Below, one piece after another: positions 28,721-36,596 of a DNA stretch of 63,816 nucleotides. Numbering within the stretch: the stretch's first letter is position 1; each line of letters begins with the position of its first letter. This DNA is from Oculatellaceae cyanobacterium Prado106 (lineage in GTDB: Bacteria; Cyanobacteriota; Cyanobacteriia; Elainellales; Elainellaceae), in assembly GCA_025454315.1 (NCBI GenBank), contig JALOOP010000012.1, positions 1-63,816 of the forward strand, written 5' to 3'. Made by a program: the position numbers and the translations under genes. Below the pieces are notes generated by a model. The model did not search any database. It was not told where the DNA came from and saw nothing but the letters and a program-made list of their open reading frames with translations.

Positions 28721-30025
28721 CTAATACTCTCGACCCTTAATCTCAGCCAACTCCTCCTCCGTCATCACCTCATTCTCGCTATAGTAGCCCGAAGCCTTCT
28801 TCGCCTCGATCTCCACCTGAGCATCAGCGGGAATCAGTTCCGGCGGAATAGCCACCCGCTGAACCACCTCGATACCCGCATGGGTAATGGCGTTGTACTT
28901 CATGTTGCTCATCGACACCAACTGGTCAATCCGAGTAATCCCCAGCCAGTGCAGCACATCGGGCATCAGTTCCTGGAAGCGCATATCCTGCACCCCCGCC
29001 ACACACTCCGTCCGCAGGAAGTAAGCATCCGCGCGATCGCCCCCCTCCTGCCGCTTCCGAGCATTGTAGACCAGGAACTTGGTCACCTCACCCAAAGCAC
29101 GACCTTCCTTGCGGCAATAGACAATTACGCCAGCCCCACCGGCCTGAGCCGTTTGGATGCAAACTTCAATGCCATGCACCAAATAGGGACGACAGGTACA
29201 AATGTCAGAACCAAAGACATCAGAGCCATTACATTCGTCATGAACTCGAACCGCAACGGGCTTGTTCGGGTCGGTAATCGCATCCACATCCCCCACGATA
29301 TACACCGTTGTTCCTCCAATCGGCGGCAGAAACACATGCAGATCTGGACGGGTAACCAACTCCGGGAACATCCCCCCGGTTTGTTGGAACAGGACGCGCC
29401 GCAGATCCCATTCATCAATGCCCAGTCGTTTGGCAATGCCGGGAAGATACCAAACCGGATCGATCGCCGCCTTCGTCACGACCAAATTGCCATCGGCTTT
29501 GAGGATTTTGCCGTCTACCTGAAGTCGTCCCTGATCAATCTCAGTTTTTAGTTCGGGGATATAAATATGGGCTTTGGTGATGGCGATCGTCGGCAAAATC
29601 TCGTGGTCTGTGGGGTAATGGTCGCCGAAGGCATTGCTGGCGATCGCCCCAAAGGGATCGAGGGAGACAATCTTGCTAGGGTCAGCCCAACTGGGATGGG
29701 GGCCAATATGAACAATCGGCGAAGTGTTGGTCAGGTCAGCTTTGTGACTCGGATCAAGCACACCACTGGCCACCGCCAGGGCACGGTAGACCCCATAGGA
29801 ACCTGCATGGGTACCAATCACATTGCGGTGACGCGCACTGTGCAGAGAGCCAATCACAGGGCCGCGATCGCGCGGATCAGCCGCCCCCCACTGAATTGGG
29901 ATGACCTGACTGCTGCCCTTGTTTTGATGAGATGTTAAGATAATATGCTTTGATTGAATGCGCCCTGGGTTTGGCGTTCCTGGGTTCGGCTTTACCGAGC
30001 GGTCTGTTAAAGAACGATCTGTCAT
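28721..30025 (-). CDS. URC1-like GTP cyclohydrolase II family protein
   Basis: 434 residues. The C-terminal half has the GTP cyclohydrolase II zinc site (HDECNGSDVFGSDICTCR, three Cys) and the GRALGEV motif; the N-terminal half (SARHRNVIGTHAGSYGVYRA, SIVHIGPHPSWADPSKIV-like) is typical of the longer URC1 subgroup rather than RibA. With uracil phosphoribosyltransferase and DUF1688/URC4 next door it belongs to the URC uracil-catabolism set described in the yeast Lachancea kluyveri, where URC1 opens the pyrimidine ring route at nucleotide level. No DHBP-synthase domain is attached, against a riboflavin role. Start ATG 30025, divergent from upp. Confidence 0.85.
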   Translation of the reverse strand: MTDRSLTDRSVKPNPGTPNPGRIQSKHIILTSHQNKGSSQVIPIQWGAADPRDRGPVIGSLHSARHRNVIGTHAGSYGVYRALAVASGVLDPSHKADLTNTSPIVHIGPHPSWADPSKIVSLDPFGAIASNAFGDHYPTDHEILPTIAITKAHIYIPELKTEIDQGRLQVDGKILKADGNLVVTKAAIDPVWYLPGIAKRLGIDEWDLRRVLFQQTGGMFPELVTRPDLHVFLPPIGGTTVYIVGDVDAITDPNKPVAVRVHDECNGSDVFGSDICTCRPYLVHGIEVCIQTAQAGGAGVIVYCRKEGRALGEVTKFLVYNARKRQEGGDRADAYFLRTECVAGVQDMRFQELMPDVLHWLGITRIDQLVSMSNMKYNAITHAGIEVVQRVAIPPELIPADAQVEIEAKKASGYYSENEVMTEEELAEIKGREY

Positions 30026-30443
30026 ACGAATCGTGCCACCCCATATTTAGTGATGTACTTTAGTGTTTCATTTTCAGTGCTGAGACTCTGTTGGGACAGG
30101 ATATTGAGACGGGACTCCGTTTAGATTAATCTGTCTAACTTGTCCAGTTGCTCCAATCCCTATTTTGTCCAACATTTATCCGACATAGACTGGTATTGAA
30201 CCAGAATTTGTCTAAAATGTTACCAACCCACCCGTGCCTTTGCAGGACAATGGTCGGTTGGATTTTGGATAGATGGTGAGCCTGATAGAAATATTAAGAA
30301 CGGTACTTTGGTGAGCATAGCAGGTTTTTCAGCCTTGGCGACTCTCTCCAGGTCTAAACCCAAAAGAGGTCAGCCCCGCTCACCACCCCAACAGGAATCC
30401 AAGTCTAAAATTATACCAGTATCCCAATCCTATCCCAACAGTA
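30026..30443. promoter_or_regulatory. Divergent promoter region URC1/upp
   Basis: 418 bp without a gene between two outward-reading genes of the same pathway. It is AT-rich with repeated TTGTCTAA/TTGTCCAA-like words at 30130-30220. Shared regulation is plausible; no clear operator can be named. Confidence 0.5.
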
Positions 30444-31085
30444 ATGGTTGCAGAACACGCGGAACTCATTGTCATTGACCACCCCTTGGTGCAGCATAAA
30501 CTGACGTTAATGCGTCAAATTGAAACGGACACCCAGGACTTTCGCAGACTGCTAAAGGAAATCTCACTGCTGCTTGCCTATGAGGTTACCCGTGATTTAC
30601 CCCTAAAATACGAGGTCATCCAAACCCCGGTCGCCGAAACCAAAGCCCCCATGCTGGTAGACAAAAACATGGTCATTGTCTCCATCATGCGCGCCGGACA
30701 AGGACTCCTAGACGGCATGATGGAACTCCTCCCCACCGCCAAAGTCGGCCACATCGGCCTCTACCGCGAACCCAAAACCCTGATGACCGTAGAATACTAT
30801 TTCAAACTCCCCGTCGATATCGAACAACGGGACATGATCGTTGTCGATCCCATGCTGGCCACCGGAAACTCCGCCGTCGCCGCCGTCGATCGCCTCAAAG
30901 AAACCAACCCCGCCTCCATCAAATTTGTCTGCCTCCTCGCCGCCCCCGAAGGCATCCAACACTTCCACGAACAACACCCCGATGTCCCCATCTACACCGC
31001 CTCGGTAGACGATCGCCTCGATGAGCATGGCTACATCATTCCAGGGTTGGGGGATGCGGGGGATCGGTTGTTTGGAACCAAGTAG
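30444..31085 (+). CDS. upp: Uracil phosphoribosyltransferase
   Basis: 213 residues, close to the family length of 208. Converts uracil plus PRPP to UMP in the cytosol. PRPP-binding loop [19 protein letters not shown] (about residues 130-148), uracil-binding region [20 protein letters not shown] with the [17 protein letters not shown] end, and N-terminal [12 protein letters not shown]. In the URC route it makes the UMP that enters catabolism; it also serves salvage. Start ATG 30444. Downstream lies a GGGGAAA array and then the URC4 gene. Confidence 0.96.
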   Translation: MVAEHAELIVIDHPLVQHKLTLMRQIETDTQDFRRLLKEISLLLAYEVTRDLPLKYEVIQTPVAETKAPMLVDKNMVIVSIMRAGQGLLDGMMELLPTAKVGHIGLYREPKTLMTVEYYFKLPVDIEQRDMIVVDPMLATGNSAVAAVDRLKETNPASIKFVCLLAAPEGIQHFHEQHPDVPIYTASVDDRLDEHGYIIPGLGDAGDRLFGTK

Positions 31086-31400
31086 GCGAAAGGGGAAAGG
31101 GAAAAGGGGGATTCAGGGAACAAGTCGAGGAACTGTTGATTACCCCTTCGTTGATGACTTGATGATTGCTGACAAGCAAACGGCAAGTATTCTATGTCTC
31201 TTCATCAATTGCTTCCTCCGTTCCTGCTTCAACCAATAAACCAATAAGCTACACCTTTCCCCATTCCCTTTACCCAAACAACGCAGACAACCAGAGGCGT
31301 AAACGCCGTAAAAAGAACCCATCGTCCCCCTTTCGCCTTCCGCCTTTCCCCTTCCCCTTTCCCCTTTCCCCTTTCCCCTTTCCCCTTTCCCCCTTCCCCT
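31086..31400. repeat. Spacer ending in CCCCTTT array
   Basis: Short GGGGAAA run at 31088-31110, an ordinary stretch, then a CCCCTTT heptamer array at about 31335-31400 that abuts the URC4 coding sequence. No complete gene is visible. Confidence 0.7.
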
Positions 31401-32597
31401 CGCGATCGCTGTGGTCAACTGTTTGCGATCGCCGTCCAAGATCAACTGCCGCATTTTCGCCTCGACTTAGAAGCGCTGGATCGGGTGGCGGATTATGTCA
31501 TGGAGGTGATGCGGGTGGCCTATCCCGATTTGCAGGTGCCGTTTCATAGTCGTTGGCGACATTTTGAAGCAGGCGGCGTGAATCGAGTCGCTCAATTAGA
31601 AGCACGCTTAGCAGGCGTTGATCCCCTCGAAAAAGCCCGCGCTAAATTTGATTTGGTGATTCCCAGTGTCCTGTTAGATGCGGGGGCAGGAGCCGCTTGG
31701 CAATACCAGGAATCCCAGACCGGGAAAGTATTTCAGCGATCGGAAGGACTCGCTGTCGCCAGTTTTGATCTATTCCTGGCAGGCGGTTTTTCCAGTCAAG
31801 CCGATCGCCCCTTCCAAGCCGATGCCGATGGTCTTCAAAAATTGACCGAGGAAACTTTAAAGAACGGCTTTCAGGTCACCGCTGACAATCCCCTAGTCGG
31901 AGTCGAGGGCAGATTGGCGTTGATGCAACGATTGGGGGCAACGTTAGCGCGATCGCCCCATCTTTTCGGATCAACCGCACCCCGCCTCGGTCACCTCGTC
32001 GATTATTTAGTCACCCAAGCAAAACCCGGCGATTCCTCCACCCGTGAACTCTCTGCGACGACCGTATTCACCGCCGTGTTAGAAGGACTGAGCGAGATCT
32101 GGCCGGGAAGAGTGGCGATCGCCCAGACCAACTTGGGAGATGTTTGGCCTCACTCGGCGCTCCCCGATCAGACCCTCGGCGGACAACTCGTGCCGTTCCA
32201 CAAACTTTCCCAGTGGCTCACCTATTCTCTCCTCGAACCCTTACAAGATCTCGGATTCATCCTGACCGACCTGGATCAACTCACGGGTCTTTCCGAGTAT
32301 CGCAACGGTGGCCTATTCCTGGATCTGGGCGTTCTCCACCCCAAACATCCCGACATCCTCCAAACCGCCCACCGCCCTGACTCCGAAATCATTGTCGAGT
32401 GGCGTGCCCTAACCGTCATCCTGCTCGATCGCACTGCCGCAATCATCCGCAAAAAACTGGGCATGGATGGGCGATCGCTCCCCCTCGCCAAAGTCCTAGA
32501 AGGCGGTACCTGGGCCGCAGGCCGCAAAATCGCCGCCCAACTCAGACCCGGAGGCGTACCGCCCATCCAAATCATCAGCGATGGCACCGTCTTTTAG
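31401..32597 (+). CDS. URC4/urg3 (DUF1688) family protein, 5' end replaced by repeat
   Basis: Uracil-catabolism protein of the URC4/Urg3 family, catalytic role not fully known. Hallmarks: YPDLQVPFHSRWRHFEAGGV, DLVIPSVLLDAGAGAAWQY, SEGLAVASFDLFLAGGFS, FHKLSQWLTYSLLEPL, GLSEYRNGGLFLDLGVL and EWRALTVILLDR. The first GTG in frame is 31485, but family-like sequence extends upstream in the same frame (RDRCGQLFAIAVQDQL, PHFRLDLEALDRV) back to 31401, where it hits a CCCCTTT array. The usual first 10-15 residues and any ATG, GTG or TTG are missing there. Translation from 31485 would lose about 40 conserved residues. The gene may be crippled, or use a non-standard start. Confidence 0.8.
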   Translation, partial: RDRCGQLFAIAVQDQLPHFRLDLEALDRVADYVMEVMRVAYPDLQVPFHSRWRHFEAGGVNRVAQLEARLAGVDPLEKARAKFDLVIPSVLLDAGAGAAWQYQESQTGKVFQRSEGLAVASFDLFLAGGFSSQADRPFQADADGLQKLTEETLKNGFQVTADNPLVGVEGRLALMQRLGATLARSPHLFGSTAPRLGHLVDYLVTQAKPGDSSTRELSATTVFTAVLEGLSEIWPGRVAIAQTNLGDVWPHSALPDQTLGGQLVPFHKLSQWLTYSLLEPLQDLGFILTDLDQLTGLSEYRNGGLFLDLGVLHPKHPDILQTAHRPDSEIIVEWRALTVILLDRTAAIIRKKLGMDGRSLPLAKVLEGGTWAAGRKIAAQLRPGGVPPIQIISDGTVF

Positions 32598-32633
32598 AAT
32601 GGTGACAACCTGGATAACGGCTGAAATTGAATT

Positions 32634-32792
32634 AACCGCAGAGACGCAGAGACGCAGAGAAATTTGTTGTTATCTATCCGAACAGCAGCTAAATAAGGTA
32701 TTGAACGCTCAATCCTAAGCCTTAAACGACTTGAACTTTCACAGAACAAACTAAGGCTCCCTCCTCCTCTGCGTCTCTGCGTCTCTGCGGTT
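32634..32792. repeat. Element with 26-bp perfect inverted ends
   Basis: AACCGCAGAGACGCAGAGAC plus GCAGAG at 32634-32659 is exactly complementary to 32767-32792. The 107-bp interior has no ORF. Elsewhere this octamer array occurs singly; here two opposed copies form a MITE-like unit in the convergent spacer between URC4 and the metallo-hydrolase. Confidence 0.8.
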
Positions 32793-32823
32793 TAAATTTG
32801 AACCAACCGCTGCCTGTCCTGTT

Positions 32824-33819
32824 CTAAACCTCGAACTGCCACTGCACTGGCTCCCAATCAAACCCCCCAGCCGCCCGAGGAATCAAATGGCCAATTCCAG
32901 GGAAAGGAAAATGGTAGGCAAACATGAGCGCGCGATCGCCCGCAATCTGAGTCAGAAAACTCTGCCGAGTCGCTGCCGCCTGTTCCGGATCAGCGTCAAA
33001 AATCGGTTGCCAGCTTGGATTCCATAGGTTGATCGTATGTGTATGCACCACATCCGCCACATGAATGATGGACGCATCGCCGGAAGTAATTTTGAGCGCG
33101 ACATGGCCGGGAGTATGGCCAGGGGTGGCAATCGCCGTAATCCCCGGAATAATCTCCTGGTTCATTTCAAAGCGAGTCACCCGGTCTTTGACTGCGCCTA
33201 ACTGCTGCTTGGCAACCGTGACAAATCCTTGTTTCAGTTCCTCCCCGCCCTTAAAATTGGGCAGGTTCACCGTCGGAGCCGTCCAAAAACTCCACTCTGT
33301 ATTAGAAATGTGATAACGAGCATTGGGAAAAACCAATTTGCCCGATGCATCCGTTAATCCGCCAATGTGATCGCCATGGGCATGGGTGATGATCAGCGTG
33401 TCAATATCGGCAGGACTCAACCCCGCCAGTGCCAAATTGCTGACCAATTTACCGACCGTTTCGCCGTTGAGAATACCACTGCCGCTGTCAATCAGGACTT
33501 TGTTGCTGCCCGTATCGACATATAAGATGTTGCAGTCGGGCGTTAGCATTTCGGATTGATAGCCTTGACGCAAGACAGCCTGTAGCTGTTCTGGCGTGAC
33601 ATTGCCCGCAAAAGCCGCCGCCGGCGCATTCAAAATGCCGTCACTGAAGGTAATCAGTTGAAAGGTGCCGAGCTTGAATCGATAAAAGGTGGCGTTGCGT
33701 GTGGCGGTGGCTGGGGTTTGTGCCCGAGTGGTGGCTTGTAGGGTGAGGGGGAGAGTGGTGGCGATCGCAGCAACCGTAGCGGTCTTCAAAAAAGCCCGAC
33801 GAGAAAGGGAATGAATCAT
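32824..33819 (-). CDS. Tat-exported MBL-fold metallo-hydrolase
   Basis: 331 residues from ATG 33819 (a TTG two codons upstream is less likely). N-terminal twin-arginine signal SRRAFLKTATVAAIATTLPL. The mature part is a metallo-beta-lactamase fold: TLIITHAHGDHIGGL gives the HxHxDH zinc motif (about residue 145), with further His in ATPGHTPGHVAL, Asp in IIHVADVVH and His in FAYHFPFPGIGH. Members of this subgroup hydrolyse lactones or phosphoesters; AHL lactonase-like activity is possible but unproven. Acts in the periplasm. It converges with URC4. Confidence 0.88.
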   Translation of the reverse strand: MIHSLSRRAFLKTATVAAIATTLPLTLQATTRAQTPATATRNATFYRFKLGTFQLITFSDGILNAPAAAFAGNVTPEQLQAVLRQGYQSEMLTPDCNILYVDTGSNKVLIDSGSGILNGETVGKLVSNLALAGLSPADIDTLIITHAHGDHIGGLTDASGKLVFPNARYHISNTEWSFWTAPTVNLPNFKGGEELKQGFVTVAKQQLGAVKDRVTRFEMNQEIIPGITAIATPGHTPGHVALKITSGDASIIHVADVVHTHTINLWNPSWQPIFDADPEQAAATRQSFLTQIAGDRALMFAYHFPFPGIGHLIPRAAGGFDWEPVQWQFEV

Positions 33820-34210
33820 AAACAATCTTTCAGGGTGATGGACAAATGGATCAATGCTGCTGATTGGAACGGTGAGAGGGAGTCTGTGTCTGATTCCAGA
33901 TCAACCCATTGAATCCTATGGAACGCTAAACCAATGCCACCCGTTCATCCGGTAAAATCTCATCGAGTAAAATCTCATCGAGATTAATCCAAGAGAAATG
34001 ACATGGAGCAAACCATAAATAAATGCATCGGAGAAACCCTTGATGCATCAAGAAAATCATTGAATGTGTATCGAGATCTCATCCATATATATCACCCTGG
34101 TGTGATTTTTGATATCTTTGCGACTAAAATATTGTGACTCAAATAGTGATGCGCTCAACCTAGGAATAATCGAGGTGAAGCGATCGCCCCATAGCCTAAA
34201 AGCATTTTCT
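33820..34210. other. Spacer without gene
   Basis: 390 bp. The only structure seen is a 15-bp duplication TAAAATCTCATCGAG at about 33954-33984. It contains the promoter of the metallo-hydrolase and the 3' flank of the kinase gene. Confidence 0.55.
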
Positions 34211-35536
34211 CTAAGACAGATTCGCAAAATTCAACCAATCTTGAATTTCCTGCACCAACCACAGCGCTTCTAACTCTGTCAGACAGCCCCCCACATCATG
34301 CACCGATTGCTGGGTGCGAATCATTAGATGCTGCTGTTGTTCCATACTCAACAGAAAAACACCAAGAATCTGGGAAATGTTGCCTTCTAACGATTGAGTC
34401 GGAAACCCGAGAAAACGACGAACGATCTGGAAGCGATCGCCCTCAAAACTCAGATCCACCTGTTCACTCAATTGTTGAATACATAAATAGACAAAACTCG
34501 CCACCATCATCAACGACAGCAGCAACCCCGTCACCCCCGATGCCGTTACGACCATCAGCGCTATTCCCGCCAAGAGAATCAGCTTAGAACCATCCAACTT
34601 GGGAAAGCGTTTAAAGGAGCGCCATCCTTGCAGTGCCGGGAAGTGAATTTTCAATGCAAATGCCGATTTGATTAAGCGAATTTGACTGCGATCGGGTTGC
34701 AGCTTTCGCATCATTCGGGAGGCGGATGGCGTTGCAATCTGTTCTTCCTTGAGCGCCGTCAAGGCCGCATGAGCCGTGGAAAAACGCCGTTCGATCGCAG
34801 GTTCTGTCAGTTTGGCTAACCAGGCTGTAAAAAAAGGCGACAAATCGACGAGATCCGCAAACTGAATCCGCAGGTCGCGCTGAGGCAAATCCATCGGTGC
34901 GACTCCGGTCGCTAAATGGATCAGGGTAGCGCCCAGTGCGTAGAGATCGGAAGCGGGCAGGGCATGTCCCCAAAACTGTTCCTGGGGCGCGTAACCACAG
35001 GTTCCCACCACGGTAAACGGAACACCCGTCAGCGTCACCTGATCTTGAACCGCACCAAAGTCCACCAGGTAAATTTCCCCATCCTCACCCCGAATCAGAT
35101 TGCTGGGTTTGATATCGCGATGCAACACTGCAGGATCAAAACTATGCAGGTAGATCAAAATCCCCAGCAAATCCCCAGCCAGTTTTCGCAGTTCAGCCTC
35201 GGTCATCACTTCGCCTTGATCCAGGGAGTCTTGCAGCGATCGCCCCACCACATAATCCTGCACCAACCCCAACCACAACCCCTCATCCTCCATCGAAAAA
35301 TCATCCCGATAATGGGGCACACGCCGATGATCCAAGGTCTTTAAAACCTGCGCCTCTCGTTCAAATAGCTTCAACTCATCCCATTGCAGTTGGGGGTTAA
35401 AAGCCATCAGTTTGACCGTGACGGGTTCTTGGGTGTGGCGATCGATCGCCAACCAGGTCTGCCGTCCGCCTGCTCGAAGGCTTAACATTGTTTGCAATTG
35501 ATAACGATTGATGAGGACTTGTTGAGCGTTCAACAT
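34211..35536 (-). CDS. Membrane-anchored Ser/Thr protein kinase
   Basis: 441 residues from ATG 35536 (a longer form from 35581 adds 15 residues). Eukaryotic-type kinase domain at about 10-265: Lys in VTVKLMAF, catalytic HRDIKPSNL, VDFGAVQD, and GTCGYAPQEQFWG with the activation-segment pattern common in cyanobacterial kinases. The glycine-rich loop is degenerate (LRAGGRQTW). After a linker, a hydrophobic pair at about 330-370 (LILLAGIALMVVTASGV, LLLSLMMVASFVYLCI) anchors it, and a C-terminal cytosolic domain (about 375-441) is unrecognised. Substrate unknown. It stands alone. Confidence 0.88.
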   Translation of the reverse strand: MLNAQQVLINRYQLQTMLSLRAGGRQTWLAIDRHTQEPVTVKLMAFNPQLQWDELKLFEREAQVLKTLDHRRVPHYRDDFSMEDEGLWLGLVQDYVVGRSLQDSLDQGEVMTEAELRKLAGDLLGILIYLHSFDPAVLHRDIKPSNLIRGEDGEIYLVDFGAVQDQVTLTGVPFTVVGTCGYAPQEQFWGHALPASDLYALGATLIHLATGVAPMDLPQRDLRIQFADLVDLSPFFTAWLAKLTEPAIERRFSTAHAALTALKEEQIATPSASRMMRKLQPDRSQIRLIKSAFALKIHFPALQGWRSFKRFPKLDGSKLILLAGIALMVVTASGVTGLLLSLMMVASFVYLCIQQLSEQVDLSFEGDRFQIVRRFLGFPTQSLEGNISQILGVFLLSMEQQQHLMIRTQQSVHDVGGCLTELEALWLVQEIQDWLNFANLS

Positions 35537-35844
35537 AATACAGGTGCTACGGATGGGTTTCGCTACAGCAGCATGAATCAACTGCCATCAACCCTGGGAA
35601 GTATTCCCCTATCCTATGACAATCTGTCTCGATTAATATCTCTGTTTTTCATTTGACATGCCCAGTTCATCAGTACTTCAGAACCAAAGAGACAACCCTA
35701 GGTTCGCAAGTGTCACCATTCCTTAACAAGGTGAGCGATCGAGAGATGGAATGAAAAAACAAACCTGACTACCTGATCCATCCCCTGTAGGTTGGGCGGA
35801 GCGCAGCACAACCCAACATCACAGCCATCAATCTCAATTCAATG

Positions 35845-36017
35845 GTTCAGATCGTCGAGTATGTTCCGGTGATACTCGCAATGATGAGGACTAAAGTCCT
35901 CACTACAAACAGGCTTGTAGTAAGGACTTCAGTCCTTACTAGCCTGAACGATGATGCAGAGTATACCCGTGCATGATGCGATGTTCAAAATTGGGTGAAT
36001 CAGGCGTTATGGACATC
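35845..36017. repeat. Tandem spacer duplication, copy 1
   Basis: 173 bp starting GTTCAGATCGTCGAGTATG and ending GCGTTATGGACATC. It contains an internal GGACT/AGTCC-rich hairpin. Its right end duplicates the last codons and stop of the UPF0175 gene (DVHNA-stop, reverse strand). Confidence 0.9.
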
Positions 36018-36307
36018 GTTCAGATCGTCGAGTATGTTCCGGTGATACTCGCAATGATGAGGACTAATGAAAGTTGAGAAAATAATCGGGGATTTGTGGG
36101 ATAGGCATCTCGCCTGTCCGCGCTCTATGACAGGCGAGACGCCCATCCCACAAGAATTACCGGATTTAATCTTCAACTTTCATAAGTCCTCACTACAAAC
36201 AGGCTTGTAGTAAGGACTTCAGTCCTTACTAGCCTGAGCAATGATGCAGAGTATACCCGTGCATGATGCGATGTTCAGAATTGGGTGAATCAAGCGTTGT
36301 GGACATC
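36018..36307. repeat. Tandem spacer duplication, copy 2, with insertion
   Basis: 290 bp, nearly identical to copy 1 except that 117 bp is inserted between GGACTA and AAGTCC. Its right end is the true 3' end of the UPF0175 gene. A third fragment (TTTGTAGTAAGGACT) lies at about 36572-36597, on the other side of that gene. Confidence 0.9.
36067..36183. mobile_element. 117-bp MITE-like insertion
   Basis: Ends ATGAAAGTTGA and TCAACTTTCAT are perfect inverted repeats. The core is the dispersed hairpin also seen at 5666-5725 (arms 36094-36118 and 36129-36153). Copy 1 of the surrounding duplication gives the empty site, so the insertion is directly visible. Target duplication is either absent or a TA-like dinucleotide. 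Confidence 0.85.
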
Positions 36308-36541
36308 TTGAGCAAGTTCTTCAAGACTGAGGTTGAAGGGAGAAACCTGATAACGTCCCAGAATATTCAGAAATTCTACCCGCGAGAGGTCAGCTAGTTG
36401 AGCCGCAAGTCCCGAGGAAAGTCGTCCGAGTTCAAAGAGTTTGATGGCAGCCAGGCGACAAAGCTCTTGCGAAAGGCTTTCGGGACTTTGCTTGAGGCTG
36501 ATAAGAACTTCTTCGGGAATCGTGATTTCAACGGTACTCAT
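36290..36541 (-). CDS. UPF0175 family antitoxin-like protein
   Basis: 83 residues from ATG 36541 (a TTG three codons earlier is possible). MSTVEITIPEEVLISLKQSP, then EELCRLAAIKLFELGRLSSG-like helix and AAQLADLSRVEFLNILGRY match UPF0175, small proteins usually followed by a PIN-domain (DUF3368) toxin gene. No such partner follows on this strand; the downstream sequence is repeat DNA that includes a copy of this gene's own last codons. Thus it is an orphan, possibly left after loss of the toxin gene. Confidence 0.8.
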   Translation of the reverse strand: MSTVEITIPEEVLISLKQSPESLSQELCRLAAIKLFELGRLSSGLAAQLADLSRVEFLNILGRYQVSPFNLSLEELAQDVHNA

Positions 36542-36596
36542 AATGGACAAAGGCAGTTGAGGGACGACCCAGTTTGTAGTAAGGACTTTAGTCCTC

